A stretch of DNA of 64,000 nucleotides from positions 436,514,230-436,578,229 of the forward strand of contig NC_081407.1 of NCBI RefSeq assembly GCF_030272615.1, written 5' to 3'. Under the pieces are notes generated by a model. That model was not told the DNA's origin and made no database searches. It saw nothing but the letters and a program-made list of their open reading frames with translations. Shown one piece after another: positions 11,029 through 22,790 of the stretch (position 1 is the first letter of the stretch; each line of letters starts with the position of its first letter). The stretch is from Cryptomeria japonica (Eukaryota > Streptophyta > Pinopsida > Cupressales > Cupressaceae). The position numbers and the translations under genes were made by a program.

Positions 11029-12042
11029 TTATGTTGCCGGTTCAGAGTCTATATACCTTGAAGTTCCTCTGAATTGTTCATCAATCTTTACATTTGTACT
11101 CTCAACAATTTTTTGCAATCTCTTATTAAAACATCTATATGCCTTGCTCTTACATGAATAACCAAGAAATATTCCTTCATCACTTCTAGGATCAAATTTG
11201 CCAATATACTCATCTCTTCTAATATAACATTTACTTCCAAAAATTCTGAAATACTTAAGATTAGGAGTATTGCCAAACCATAGTTCATGAGGGGTCTTAC
11301 CGGTTTCACCTGTGATGTGAACTTTGTTGAATGTATAGATAGTAGTGCTAACTGCCTCTCTCCAATACACATGTGGTAGATTTTCTTCTGATAACATACT
11401 TCTTGTTGCATCCAAGATAGTTCTGTTTTTCCTTTCAACAACTCCATTCTGCTATGGTGTCTGAGGTGCTGATAACTATATTCTTATTCCGTTCACTTCA
11501 CAGAGTGTATGAAAGTCCTTAGATGTGAATTATCCTCCTTGATCTGATCTTAAACATTTGATTTTCTTACCGGTTTAATTTTCAACCATTGCTTTGAACA
11601 GTTTGAACTTCCCAAGTGCTTCTTATTTTTCTCTAAGAAAAGTAACCCAACACATTCTATAATAATCATCAATAATTAGCATGAAATACCTATCACCTTG
11701 TAAGCTTTTAGTTCTAGCCGGACCACATAAATCAGTGTGAATTAAATCAAGAGCATTATTGGATTTTTCTGGAATAATTTTGAAACTAGCTCTAACTTGT
11801 TTTCCAAATTGACATTCCTTACAAATTGTATTATGAGGTTTCACAATTTTAGGTAGATCTCTAACTGCCTTAGAAGTACTGATTTTTACCATGCAATCAA
11901 AGTTTACATGACATAGTCTGTTATGCCATAACCAACTTTCATCTATATGTGCAATCAAGCATGCCTTTTCATTGTTATTCAAATGAAAGATATTACCTCT
12001 AGTCTGATTACCGGTTGCAATTTCCAAACCAGTTCTATTCAT
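11029..12042 (-). pseudogene. Copia integrase (element D)
   Basis: The GAG-pre-integrase zinc region is visible (WLWHNRLCHVNFDCM, then CKECQFGKQ), followed by the core start DLIHTDLCGP with the first catalytic Asp. The second Asp is in LRSDQGG and the Glu in NGVVERKNR, but these lie in a stretch (11,415-11,640) with five stop codons in the same frame. The C-terminal part, with HELWFGNTPNLKYFRIFGSKCY, is open at 11,029-11,415. It is in the same frame as the RT and a different frame from gag-protease. Confidence 0.9.
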
Positions 12043-12089
12043 GATTTTGCATTTTCCATTTTTAAATTGTAACTGAAATTCCTTCTCAA

Positions 12090-13421
12090 CTAATTGACCA
12101 CACTTAAAAGATTATGCTTTAATCCTTCAACATAGTAGACATTGTCAGTGTTATGCTTACCATCAAGAGATATTGAACCCTTACCTTTGATTGAACAGGC
12201 TTTGTCATCTCCAAATCTTACTAAACCTCCATTGTATTCTTGAAAGTTTAAGAATTTACCTTTGTCTCCAGTCATGTGATGTGAGCATCCTGAGTCAATG
12301 ATCCATTCATCCTTTGCTTCAACTTTAGCTGCTAGGTCTTGTTCTACCAATTGAGTAGTAGGTGTCGGTTGATCCTCTGTTATAGCAACAAAAACCCATC
12401 CATTCTCTGTTGGATCCTCATCAGAATCATCAGTCACACCTTCATCAGCAATGTAACAAGATTTGTCTTTGTTCTTCTTAAATCTGTATCTCTGATATTC
12501 AGGATTAGGCTTGTATGTTCTTCTAGCTTCTTCTCTTAGTCTAGCATGTCTATCAGGGCATCTCGAAGCCATATGACCAATCTTATTGCAATTAAAACAT
12601 TTAAAGGGTGCTTTACCTTCATACTTACTTCCAATTGGACCTTTTGGCATTTTCCTTGCAAATAGTGCTTCAAGTTCTTCAAGCTCTTCATTCTCCTTTC
12701 TGGATTCTTCAAGTTCTCTTGCATAAAAGGCTCTCCAGTTCGATTTGTCAAATGATGGAGCAAATGATGTTGATGCTTTAAAGGCCAAATCAGTTTTTAT
12801 AGTAGCAACAGGACCAAATTCCTCAATTTCAAAGGTTGAAAGTTTTCCAATCAATGTATCCCTAGTTACTGATGTATTAGGCATTGTTCTCAACTCATTT
12901 ATAGCAGTAACCTTCATTTTATATGCCAGTGGTAAACCTCTTAAGATTTTTGAAACAATTTCATCCTCACTCAGAGTTCCTCCACAATATTTAATACCCA
13001 AAACAATTTCATTTACTCTTTCCATAAAAGTAGAAATCCTTTCATCTTCTTCCATTTTCAGATGTTCATATCTGACTCGGAAGCTTTCAAGTTTTGCAAT
13101 CTTGACCATGGAATCTCCTTCATTCAGTGTTTCCAAATGATCCCAAATAGCTTTAGTAGTAGACCTATCTGATAATCCCATGATTTGTTGATCTGATAAT
13201 GCGCTCAAAAGTGCTTCTCTTGCTTTGCAATCATTCTCTTCATCTTTAGCTAAGCTAGTTGGAGCAGTCTGACCAGCTACAGTAGTAGTATAACCATTCT
13301 TTGTAACTTCCCAGATGTCTTTACCAATGCAATTCGGGTGTGTTTCCATCCTGATCTTCCATATCCCATAGTTGGTTCCATCAAGTTTAGGACTGTCCTT
13401 CCTGAAGTAATTAGTAGACAT
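12090..13421 (-). CDS. Copia gag and protease (element D)
   Basis: 443 codons. Residues 1-200 are a UBN2-type gag (DGTNYGIWKIRME; IWDHLETLNEGDS; ERISTFMERVNEIV), followed by a Glu-rich linker. The zinc knuckle CFNCNKIGHMASRC is at about 274-287. The protease starts at about 368 with WIIDSGCSHHMTG, whose Asp-Ser-Gly is the aspartic catalytic triad, and continues to VYYVEGLKHNLLSV. This is the best preserved ORF of D. The first Met lies just inside the primer site leader, so the start is well placed. The frame ends at 12,090 and the integrase continues in another frame, which suggests an indel or a programmed shift. Confidence 0.9.
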   Translation of the reverse strand: MSTNYFRKDSPKLDGTNYGIWKIRMETHPNCIGKDIWEVTKNGYTTTVAGQTAPTSLAKDEENDCKAREALLSALSDQQIMGLSDRSTTKAIWDHLETLNEGDSMVKIAKLESFRVRYEHLKMEEDERISTFMERVNEIVLGIKYCGGTLSEDEIVSKILRGLPLAYKMKVTAINELRTMPNTSVTRDTLIGKLSTFEIEEFGPVATIKTDLAFKASTSFAPSFDKSNWRAFYARELEESRKENEELEELEALFARKMPKGPIGSKYEGKAPFKCFNCNKIGHMASRCPDRHARLREEARRTYKPNPEYQRYRFKKNKDKSCYIADEGVTDDSDEDPTENGWVFVAITEDQPTPTTQLVEQDLAAKVEAKDEWIIDSGCSHHMTGDKGKFLNFQEYNGGLVRFGDDKACSIKGKGSISLDGKHNTDNVYYVEGLKHNLLSVVN

Positions 13422-13462
13422 TGGATCTCCTCAAGTTGTTAAACTTCTATAAAAGAGGACTA

Positions 13463-13474
13463 AGCTCTGATACC
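13463..13474 (-). promoter_or_regulatory. Primer-binding site, initiator Met tRNA (element D)
   Basis: TGGTATCAGAGC on the minus strand, two bases inside the LTR end CCTAACA. This is the standard plant copia primer site. Confidence 0.93.
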
Positions 13475-13476
13475 AA

Positions 13477-14535
13477 TTGTTAGGTCCCAGAGACAATTGA
13501 GAGGGGGGGGTGAATCAGTTGGCTAATAAATTCAAACTAAAAACCAATTAACCAACTTAATGCTTAATATCGGTAAACCAGTTAAGTATGCCGGTAGATA
13601 GTGTTAACAGTAAATTGCTATACCAGTAAAGATTAATGCATGAAACACAAACATAAAGTCATCCACAACACATAACACCAATATTTGTATGTGGAAACCC
13701 TGTAAGGGGAAAAACCATGGTGGGAAACCTTACCCACAATCAGATGATACTACTACAGACAGTAAGTGTACATAAATGGGGTTTGCACATGCAGAAAGGC
13801 CAACAACCTAGAGCTCACTGCTCAAACACAAAATGGGAGTCACACTGAGTACAATTGGATGGTTAAATCCAATAAGAATGTACTGCACAAAATAGCATCT
13901 TCATATGTTGGATTTAGTACTGGTGTAATGCTGATATGCTTATACAAAAACCTAGCTTAACCTTCAAATGATGTCTTCGTGTATACCTCTGCTTGATCTC
14001 GCATATACCTTTACTCAATTCCTTTTTGCATTCCACACTTGATCTTACAAATAAGATCATACATTTATACCATACCCTAAGACCAATTTTAGTAGGTTGG
14101 CTCTACAAGATATTACAATAAAATCATTTTACAAACAATATAATATCTGATGCAATAACCGATTAAACATGTCGGCTTAATGCATTTACATCAATAATAA
14201 ATCATCTCCATAGCGTGCCATGCTGATCTGGAAAAGATAAACCTGCCAGTGTAACCCTAGATAACCTGGACCTATTTGTTGGTAAAAGCAAATATGAAAT
14301 ATGAATATACCAATGATTAATTCTTCAAAACAAAGTGTCCACACGATGTCTTCAACATTACCAAGTGTCTTCCATATCATTCCAGATATCGGTGAATATT
14401 ATATCCTGTCGGTGAACCATATACCAGTAACTGTGCAATAGTTACTTGCTTGCCGGTGAATGTTGCTAGATCTCCAAAGTGCTTGTTTTCAGTAGGTGTT
14501 GACATCAATGACAAAACCATACCAAAATACCAATA
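13477..14535 (-). repeat. Element D 5' LTR
   Basis: 1,059 bp; ends GGACCTAACA on the minus strand at 13,477. The outer end should read TGTTGG but reads TATTGG (14,530-14,535), a single C-to-T change on the plus strand. It contains a block (about 13,765-13,870) that matches the LTR of H in reverse (29,130-29,230). Confidence 0.9.
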
Positions 14536-15277
14536 GCTGACACTAACAACCACATTCTCATGGAAACTATTAGTAAAATTGGCAAAATTGAGGAGTGTCT
14601 GAAGAACATTGCCGAACAGAGCCTCAACATCTTGAAGATTTCAGCCAACAACACCAACACTCTCATTAGCAAGTTGGATGATGAAAAGGAAATTCTGGAT
14701 ATTGACCGGGAAACGAAAGGAATAGGGGAAGCTCAAGGTCCCAGAACCCACACCAGAGGCAAAAAGAAGGATAAAAAACCAAACAAGGATCTGGAAGACT
14801 TTAAAGTTTCTGGGGCAACTTATGACGAGTTGGTGATGAAGGTGGAGGAATTGTTGAAGAAAATCTCTATGTAGTGCCCTCTCAGTTTCTTTGTTGTTGT
14901 TTGTTTTGTTGTCCTTTCGGTTCACTAGCTTTTTGCCAATCTTTTTGTATGCGGTTCCGAAGCACTGTTGGTGTCTTATCTTAATATCTTTTGTTAAAGG
15001 TTTTGTGTCCTGAAAACCTACTTTTTTAATTAATCAGAACAAAACTTTATCCCATGTCAGCCTAAGTGTTGGTATACTTCATTTCCGGTGTGAACTGGAT
15101 GCTGGTGTAAGCGCCTGCCGGTGCCGGTGTTTGTCGATAAATGTAGAAACCTATTGCCAGTTGGTTTCTAGTTGGTTTCGATGAATGAAAACATAAAAAA
15201 TTCTCATATGAGTGTAGAATGCCAACACCCAATCTGGAGAAATCTTATCAGCTGAGAACCTAGGCTTTGATACCAAT
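14536..15277 (+). other. Unassigned stretch between elements D and F, with a 104-codon ORF
   Basis: The plus strand holds an ORF at 14,560-14,874: Lys- and Glu-rich, coiled-coil-like, ending VMKVEELLKKISM. After it comes a GT-rich tail (14,880-15,050) ending in AATTAATCAGAAC. The tail looks like the 3' end of a transcribed element, perhaps a LINE, but no RT is present, so this is only a suggestion. From about 15,060 the sequence is probably the 5' leader of F. Element D was inserted at the left edge of this stretch. Confidence 0.4.
15264..15275 (-). promoter_or_regulatory. Primer-binding site of element F (one mismatch)
   Basis: TGGTATCAAAGC on the minus strand, two bases from the LTR end CCACCA. 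It differs by one base from the initiator Met site. It shows that F is more than a solo LTR: its internal region starts here and runs left. Confidence 0.7.
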
Positions 15278-17518
15278 TGGTGGACACAAGATGCCACTGA
15301 GAGGGGGGTGAATCAGTGCTTTCCAAAACTCTTGGACATTTATTCCAAAGAGTGAGTACCAGTTATAAATGCAAACACTAAGTAAACCTACCAGTGAGAC
15401 AAGGAAATATATCACAATACAACCACACAAAGGGATATCACATAATACCGGTATATACGAGGAAAAACTAGGATGGAAAAAACCTCGGTGAGAAAAGTTG
15501 TTGGAGTCTACTGCTCCAATCCATCCTCATAATGAAAAACACTAGTTACAACATTTAGGTCACCAACTTAAGGAGCACCACCCCTACTGATTTAGGGCAC
15601 CAATCCCAAGGAGCACCAACCCCTACTGATTTATGGGCACCAACCCAAAGGAGAACCAACCCCTGCACTGAGATCCAACTTAGTGATAATAATACATTAT
15701 ATCAAGATATACAATAGTTGTATCCTAGTTACAAATGGGTTTTGTAACCTTTGCAAGTAATCTCTCTCTACCATTTTTTCTCCTACTCAACTTTGTCATT
15801 GGTATTCTATGTCTTCCACTCTATCTCCTCTCTATTGGTTCACAATCCCTTGCCTCACTAGTTCACTCCTATCATCTATCATATTGCCTCCTCCTTGTCT
15901 GATCTTTGCTTACTCTCTTCCTCTATCTTCTTAGCTTGTTATTTCTTCCTTACTAGTTCAGGCTCTACGGGTTGTCTGTCTTTGCACTTGGTTACAAGTG
16001 ACTTCCATAGTAGTAGTTAAACCCTCCTCTGTCCTTCACCTTGTTGGATATCCTTCAACACTCTCTTTGCATGCTTCACTTCTCTCTGCCCGCTTCACTC
16101 TCTCTTCCTCCTTACTGGTGCAAACCTTACCAGTTTATCCTACTGTTAAACTCTATAATAGTTTACCGGTTGCCTTGGCCTTACATATTAAACCACTTTC
16201 AAACCTCTTACCTATTTCACCTCCAAATACTTAGTTGTTTCACTCTCATAGTTAGATCGACTCTTTTCTTTCAACTGGCATCACAACTTCTGGCAGCATA
16301 AATCTATCCAGCATTCTACCTGCATACTTATAGCTGAGCTTTCCTACCAAGTTGCAACTTCAAACTATTGGCACGCTAGGGTTTCTTCCATTGATCATGA
16401 GGAGTATTGGATCCAATCAGATCTCCTTTTGCATGAAAATTGATAACCTGCAATGAATTGGGCATCACCACCATATCTCCTTTCTTCCAAAGCATATTTT
16501 CTAAACTTAGCAAACACAAACAGTCCGTCGGCATGGAACTTGGTCAATCACCATAAATGGTTTGGCGGTTTGAATCATTAGCTTCGATCAGCACCTGGAC
16601 ACTCTGCATTGATCGGTGCATCCCACTGATCACCTCTGGTCAACCTTCCTTGAGTCGCACACCTCTGCAACACATCCCTTGATTTATAGGGTCTAGATTT
16701 AATGTCAGACAATTCTGTAACAACCTCATCGGTGCACACTTCATCTACCACTTCATGCATGTTCACCACCTAGAGTCTAGTGTCCACGATGTCGACATCC
16801 ACCTTATCTCACTATGTCGGTCCGACTTGGTCATTGACCAATTACACACAACCGGTGTATGCTTCATACTACCGGTCCCTCTTTACCTACCAGTATATCT
16901 TGCATTACCCGTTAACCTTCATACCTTCACCTTCCTCATGTCGGTGGATCATGTCGACCTGGTCATCACACATATTGATTCTCATCTTTGTGTTGTCAGT
17001 GTATTATATTGACCAATCAATGTCCATACAAATAAACATGTTCATCTTCATCTAATGAGATCCTTTCACTTGTGCATTTTCTTGCATATTGGTAGCCCTG
17101 TTTATTGGTGGAAACTACATCTGCCTTCATGTCGATAACATGCATGATAACATCATGCAGATAGTCTACAACTATCATTGCATCAATCTACTTCTACATT
17201 TCAGTTGCACTCTCTGTCTGTAGTTGAACCTTTCCTTCTTCTTCATTAGCCCAGACAACATCTTAATCGGTTTGCTTAAATGGAAAACACTTCACTACTT
17301 ACTCTCTCTTTTCTGTCTTGGTAACTCATCATCCATCCTCTTGGTCATCTAGTGCACATCTTTGGTTTCCTATACTGAAGGCATATGATATCTCACACTT
17401 ATCATCCGGTCAGTGGAAGTAGATACATAGTGGCTCACAATCTGCCAATCACCGGTGAGAGAGGATCTTTGTCACCTACTATCCAATGGTGTGACTTCCT
17501 TGTTATTGGTAAGATGCA
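15278..17518 (-). repeat. LTR of copia-type element F
   Basis: About 2.2 kb without a credible ORF. The left end (TGGTGGACACAAG on the plus strand) is followed by CACTGAGAGGGGGGTGAATCAG, as in the D LTR end. The right border (TGCATCTTACC on the minus strand) is set by where homology to the E0 LTR resumes at 17,519. It is rich in CCGGT/ACCGG motifs like D and H. I could not find a second LTR copy, so the right end is less certain than the left, and an extra insertion inside it is possible. Confidence 0.6.
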
Positions 17519-18989
17519 ACTTCAATAGGATCCTATCAAGGCAAGGCTCTACAACATTAGTTCAACAACTCACAATCTCCAAGACTCATACTTACTCATA
17601 TTGGGTAATTTTCTTCATCATGCACCATGAAGCCTCCAAGTGTTCCTGACCATTACCATGCTTGTTTTGGGTCAGACATGACTCATGTGGACCAGATCAG
17701 ACACTTGGTTTAAGGATTCAACACCACATCCAATAGCACCTTCACAATTAAGCCCATTTTCTAGTAGCCCTTTGAAACGTGTAAAGGGACATTAATTCAA
17801 AACTTTCCTAAACACCCTAGAAAAAAATTTACAGATTCAAATACCTTTTAGGTCTTACGAAATTCCCCAAAAGGAAATATCAAGGTCAGACAAGAAAAGG
17901 GTTGAACACAGTGAAGGTTAACTATCTTAAAGGGTTAATTAGGCCTCCATTTGTGAATAAACTATATCCAACTGAATAAACCATACAAGAACAACCCCAT
18001 GAGAATGTGGGGAACCATGAACCTTCATGGATTCTAGGGTTACATGCCTGAGACCATCACCATTTTCCTTCTAAGGTAGCTTTGTTGTTTAAGGACTAGG
18101 TAGCCACATAGAGATGTCTACCTAGGGTCTGTTCAAACACACACCTCCCTTGCTCCTCCTGCAAAATTCTTTTGGAATATTAGAATACATAGACCAAAAT
18201 TTCATTTCACCCAATCCCATGAGTTTCAGATAGATAAATTGCAAGTTATGGCCACGGAGAAGCAAAACCCTAAGTAAACCCTAGTTTTTCCGGTACCTAC
18301 AGCAAAATTAGAATAAAAGGAGCAAAAAACATAGTCTGAACCTATAACCAAAGCCAAATCAAAGTTTATTCACTAATCTAACAAAATCACATCATTGGGG
18401 ATTGATCCCAATCCGTACAATACCGTACCCTGTGCCAAAACTCTAGAATTGGAGGAATAACTCTTGAATTGAAGGAAAAACTCAGAATTTCATTAGTTGC
18501 AGTCATCAAAGCCTTCCTCCATATAGTATAACCTTGGGAACTAGATCCTAAAGGTATATATACCTCTCCACAATTGCTCTCAACCAAAAACAAGAGGTTA
18601 GAGCCATTGGAGGAGTTCAAACAAACAAAAATTCAAAAATTGCATAAAAGTTGCTAATGACAACTTTTGACAACTTTTGACAAAGTTGTCAAAATGTCAT
18701 TCCTCACCACCTAATTCCTTGGGTTAATACTAACCCCTCCTAAAACACCCTAGAAGCACTCAAACCACTAGGATAACTATGTCCTACACAAACTTGATCC
18801 CCTTTTTTTCCAAAAGTCCTAATTGGCTTATCAAGATGCCAAAATAGGAGTTTGGCTCACAAGATGGGGTCTCTTATTACAAACACACAATGCATGATTG
18901 AAACACATGTAAAAAATCCTAAGAAATGTTTGATTCCTTATTCTTCCTCCTCTGAGCTTGATTGATCAACTTGAAGGGTTTCTCTTGCA
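17519..18989 (-). repeat. E0 3' LTR (last part missing)
   Basis: Aligns with 63,719-64,000 from AATAGGATCCTATCAAGG onward. It starts TGCAAGAGAAACCC on the minus strand at 18,989. About 63 bases that end the 5' copy (63,658-63,720) are absent because F was inserted here. No ORF of interest. Confidence 0.85.
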
Positions 18990-19002
18990 CCATACTCCCC
19001 GG
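18990..19002 (-). promoter_or_regulatory. Polypurine tract of E0
   Basis: CCGGGGAGTATGG on the minus strand immediately before the LTR start TGCAAG. The position, after the chromodomain stop and next to the LTR, supports it. Confidence 0.7.
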
Positions 19003-19036
19003 AAGAAGAAATCTCAAGTCCACTTGAGATGAGAGC

Positions 19037-19618
19037 CTACAGGTCTGCACCATGGTCTTTGATCTGTTGTTCTATCATCCAGACTACTTCAGAATTAGGT
19101 TCTCCCTTCCAAGCCACCAAATACTCCATATAAACTTTGTTCCTTGTTCTCTTTTCAACCTTGGTGTCTAAAACCTTATGCAACTTTGGTGGTTCATGTT
19201 TGGGAATGTCATCATCTACCATAACCTGAATTATTTCTTCTCCTGCATCAACACTACATTTGTAAAGAGTTAAGTCATATACATTAAAGATAGGTGAAAA
19301 ACCAAGATCACGTGGGAGTTGAAGTTCATAAGCATTTTGGCCACATTTTTTAAAGATTTGACATTGTCCAATCTTTCTTTGCATAAGCTTTGTATATCTA
19401 CCTTTTAGAAATCTTTCCTTCTTCAAGTGAACCCACACCAAGTCTCCCACATAAAAATAGACATCCCTCTTCTTCTTGTTAGCATGAGCTTTATATCTTT
19501 TTTTAGATTGTTGAAGGTGAGATTTAACTTGGTCATGGATCTCCTTTATGGTGGTAGCAAAGGTTTCCCCATTAGCACTAATGACTTCTCCTTGAGGTAG
19601 TTCTCTTAACTCCAACAC
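19037..19618 (-). pseudogene. E0 integrase C-terminus and chromodomain
   Basis: Begins inside the integrase tail (VKSHLQQSKKRYKAHANKKKRDVYFYVGDLVWVHL, the GPY/F-region start) and ends with a chromodomain (VLDTKVEKRTRNKVYMEYLVAWKG...EVVWM). In intact relatives the chromodomain directs insertion to particular chromatin. The aromatic cage is only partly recognisable, since W-to-other changes cannot be excluded. Same frame as the integrase core upstream, separated by a stop. Confidence 0.9.
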
Positions 19619-19645
19619 ACCCTTTGGGTGGATGCCATATACAAC

Positions 19646-20311
19646 CTAGAAGGGAGACTTACCAGTACTTCTATTCACTATATCGCTATAAGATAATTTT
19701 GTCTGAGACAATATGCTATCCCATCTCTCTCCATGTTGTCTAGTCAAACACCTTAGCAGATTTCCCAATGACCTATTTACAACTTTAGTTTGGCCATCCA
19801 TTTGGGGATGGCAGGCTAAGGAGAAGGCTAGATTTATACCAAGCTTCTTCCAAAGGGTCCTCCAGAAGTGTCCAATAAATTTCACATCCCTATCAGAGAC
19901 TATGGTCAAAGGAAAACAATGTATCCAGACAATCTCCTTGAAGAACAAAACTACAACATAGGAAGCATCACAAGTGGTTTTACATGGCAAGAAATGTGCC
20001 ATTTTACTAAACCTATCCACCACTACAAACCCACTATCATATCCTTTCCTTGTCCTAGGCAATCCTAAAACAAAATCCATACTTATGCTTTCCCATGGTC
20101 TTGAAGGAATGGGTAAAGGATGGTATAGGCCTGCATTTGTGGACTTCGCCTTTGTCTTTTGGCTTATCACACATGTCTCCACAAATATCCTGACATTTGT
20201 CTGTAGTTTGGGCCAAAAGTAGTACCTCTTCACCAAATATAGTGTCTTTTCAAGGCCAAAGTGGCCTGCCATTGCTCCACAATGTTTCTCCCTCGTTATA
20301 TTTAGTCTCAT
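19646..20311 (-). pseudogene. E0 integrase core with lost catalytic Glu
   Basis: The zinc region is HCGAMAGHFGLEKT...CVISQKTK; the last Cys of HHCC is Ser. The core has the first Asp in SISMDFVLGLP and the second in IVSDRDVKF. The third catalytic residue is Lys: DGQTKVVNRSL where the family has DGQTEVVNRSL (GAA to AAA). Even with stops repaired, this copy would be inactive. Confidence 0.9.
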
Positions 20312-20332
20312 AGAGCATTTGGGTATGCATAA

Positions 20333-22195
20333 CTATGCACCCTTAAACAACAATCCATTTTGAATCAAAAATTCAGAGAAATCAATATGAAACCACTCAT
20401 CAAATGAAGCACATACCTTATAGATCTCTCCAAAGTCTTCATCATCCTCATACATGGCTTTCAAGGAGTCTATTCCAACACTCTCCAACTGGATCTGATT
20501 TGTAGTTAGGACTCTTTTGCTCAAAGCATTTGCCACCTTATTCTTGACCCCTTTCTTATGCTTAAGAGTGAAAGTGAAGGCTTGTAGGGTCTCCACCCAC
20601 TTCATATGCCTATGATTCAACTTTTCCTAGCTATTTATAAAACTAAGGGCCTGATTATCTGTGAAGACTATGAATTCTTTTGGTAGCAAGTAGTGTCTCC
20701 ACTTTTTCAAGGATTGTACTAGAGCATACATCTCTAGGTCATAGGATGAATACCTCCTCTTTGCCTCATTTAACTTCTCACTGAAAAAGGCAATAGGCCT
20801 TCCTTCTTGATTGAGAACTACCCCAATAGCCATGTGACTGGCATCACACTCCACTTGGAAGATCCATTTGAAATCAGGTAGGGCAAGGACCAGCTGCTCT
20901 ACAACTTTTCTCTTCAATGTTTCAAAGGAGTTATCTGCCTCTTCTATCCAACTGAACCTGCACTTTTGTCCTCCCTTTATGGTATCAAGTATAGGAGCAC
21001 AAATATGGCTAAAGCCTCTTATAAACTTCCTACATAATGTGGCTAAGCCATGAAAGCTTATAACATCATTCATTGTTCTAGGCGTAGGCCAAGACAATAT
21101 GGCACTTACCTTTTCTTGATCCATTTTCAACTCACCATATGAGATTAGAAATCCCAAGTAAATGATCTCTTCCTGCATAAAGAAACACTTTTCCAAATTG
21201 ATCATTAATTTCTCTTCATACAATCTTCTTAGGACCAGGTCTACATGTTTTAGGTGCTCTCCTTTGATTTGACTAAAAATTAGAATTTCATCTAGGTAGA
21301 CTATGACAAATTTTCCTATGAAATCCCTCAAGACTTAATTCATTAACCTCATAAAGGTACTAGGTGCATTAGATAAGCCAATGGGAATGACGTTCCACTC
21401 ATACAACCCCTCATTTGTTTTAAATGCAGTCTTCCACTCATCTCCCAGCCTAATCCTAATTTGATGATAGCCACTTATCAAGTCAATTTTTGTAAAATAT
21501 CTAGCACCCCCAAAGAAATCTAACAAATCCTCAATCCTAGGCATTGGAAATATATACCTGATAGTAATTTTATTGATAGCCCTTGATTCAGTGCAAAGCC
21601 TCCAAGTGCCTTCCTTTTTGGGTGCCAAGAATGCAGGGACTGCACATGGGCTCAAACTTTTGCCAATCAGTCCGGACTCCAACAATTCTTCAACCTGTTT
21701 TTCCATCTCAACATTCTGATCCGGTGTGAGCTTGTATACTGCCTTATTAGGCAAGGTGGATCTAGGTATAATATCTATGCAATGGTTTATATCCCTCATG
21801 GGAAGTAGTGACCTTGGTATGCCATCAGAGATGAAACCCTTGTATTTGTTTAGTAGTTGTTGCACTACAGGGTCAACCAGCCTCAATTTGTCTTCTTTCT
21901 TGTCTTCAGACTTCTCCACCTTTGTCACTATTGGACTAGGAATAAGGGCATAACAAACAATGCCTTCATCTGCTACATTCTTCATGAATTGCTTTCCTCC
22001 TAACACTAACATCTTGGCCTCCTTTGGTTTGGTTTCCTCCTCTCTCTCCATCAAAGGTAACAACTCAATCACTTTACCATCTTTGGTGATGGAATATGTG
22101 TTCCTAGCACCATCATGTTGTGCCTTAAAATCAAATTGCCATGGTCTCCCAAATAGGAGATGGAAAGCATCCATCTTTGCAATGTCAAACAACAA
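20333..22195 (-). pseudogene. E0 protease end, reverse transcriptase and RNase H
   Basis: Three ORFs in one frame, split by stops at about 21,335 and 20,627. It starts with LLFGRPWQFD (end of protease). RT then shows EGTWRLCTESRAINKITI, FTKIDLISGYHQIRI, WNVIPIGLSNAPSTF and the active-site loop YLDE, where the family has YLDD. RNase H has VECDASHMAIGVVLNQEGRPIAFFSEKL, YDLEMYALVQSLKKWRHYL and FTDNQALSFI, then VANALSKR. The final piece (20,333-20,620) links to the integrase zinc region. Confidence 0.92.
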
Positions 22196-22379
22196 TCTAT
22201 CCTTATAGGTTCCAATCTAGAATTCTATCCAAGCCTGCTCTTCCACAATAGCTTGCTAACCTTGGGTGAGCCATGAGACCTTGTAGGGGCAAGGGTGATG
22301 TAGTCTCCTCAACTTTAGCTTCTCCACCATTTCTAGAGATACAAAGTTTTCAGTTGAACTGGAATCTATTAGAACCTTG
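22196..22379 (-). pseudogene. E0 protease N-terminal part
   Basis: The minus strand reads KVLIDSSSTENFVSLEMVEKLKL, a retropepsin active-site region with DSS in place of the usual DSG. Two stops follow before the LLFGRPW segment. Element C begins at 22,380, a few codons upstream of the catalytic Asp. Confidence 0.8.
22375..22379. repeat. Left target-site duplication of element C (imperfect)
   Basis: CCTTG here and CCTTT at 62,318-62,322, four of five bases identical. Both flanks belong to E0 gag-pol, which supports one insertion event. Confidence 0.55.
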
Positions 22380-22790
22380 TGTATACACACAAAAATGGTC
22401 TGAAGATAATTAATTGAATAAGCAATTATTTAATTAATCGCCTTTCCTAATTTAATTGAATTCATTAGCAATTTAATTGAATTCCCCTTTTCATCTACCT
22501 ATTAATAAATCTAAGGATTTATTTGATAGGTTCATTTCAATAATCCCCTTTGATTAATTAATTCAAATTAATTAATTCTTCCCAATCAAATTCATTTCTT
22601 CTAATCCTCTAATTAATTAAAACAAATCAATTATGAGTTGTTGAAATTAATTAGTCTTTTCTTATTATTGGAATTTTTAAATTCAAATTCTCCTAACTTC
22701 TAACCACCTAACCTAACCATTCCTAAACCTAACGCATTCTATCTAACCACATGTCCCCTTTCGTTGGACACTTTACCCTCTCATGAGAAA

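Larger units (their letters stand above)
7945..14535 (-). mobile_element. Element D: Ty1-copia retrotransposon
   Basis: A nearly complete copia element on the minus strand: 5' LTR 13,477-14,535, initiator-Met primer site, gag-protease, integrase, RT, RNase H, polypurine tract, and 3' LTR 7,945-8,932. The order protease-integrase-RT-RNase H is diagnostic of copia. The 3' LTR lacks its last 70 or so bases because element A interrupts it. All enzymes carry stops or frameshifts. By eye the LTRs differ about once per 20 bases, mostly by transitions, so the insertion is not recent. Confidence 0.92.
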
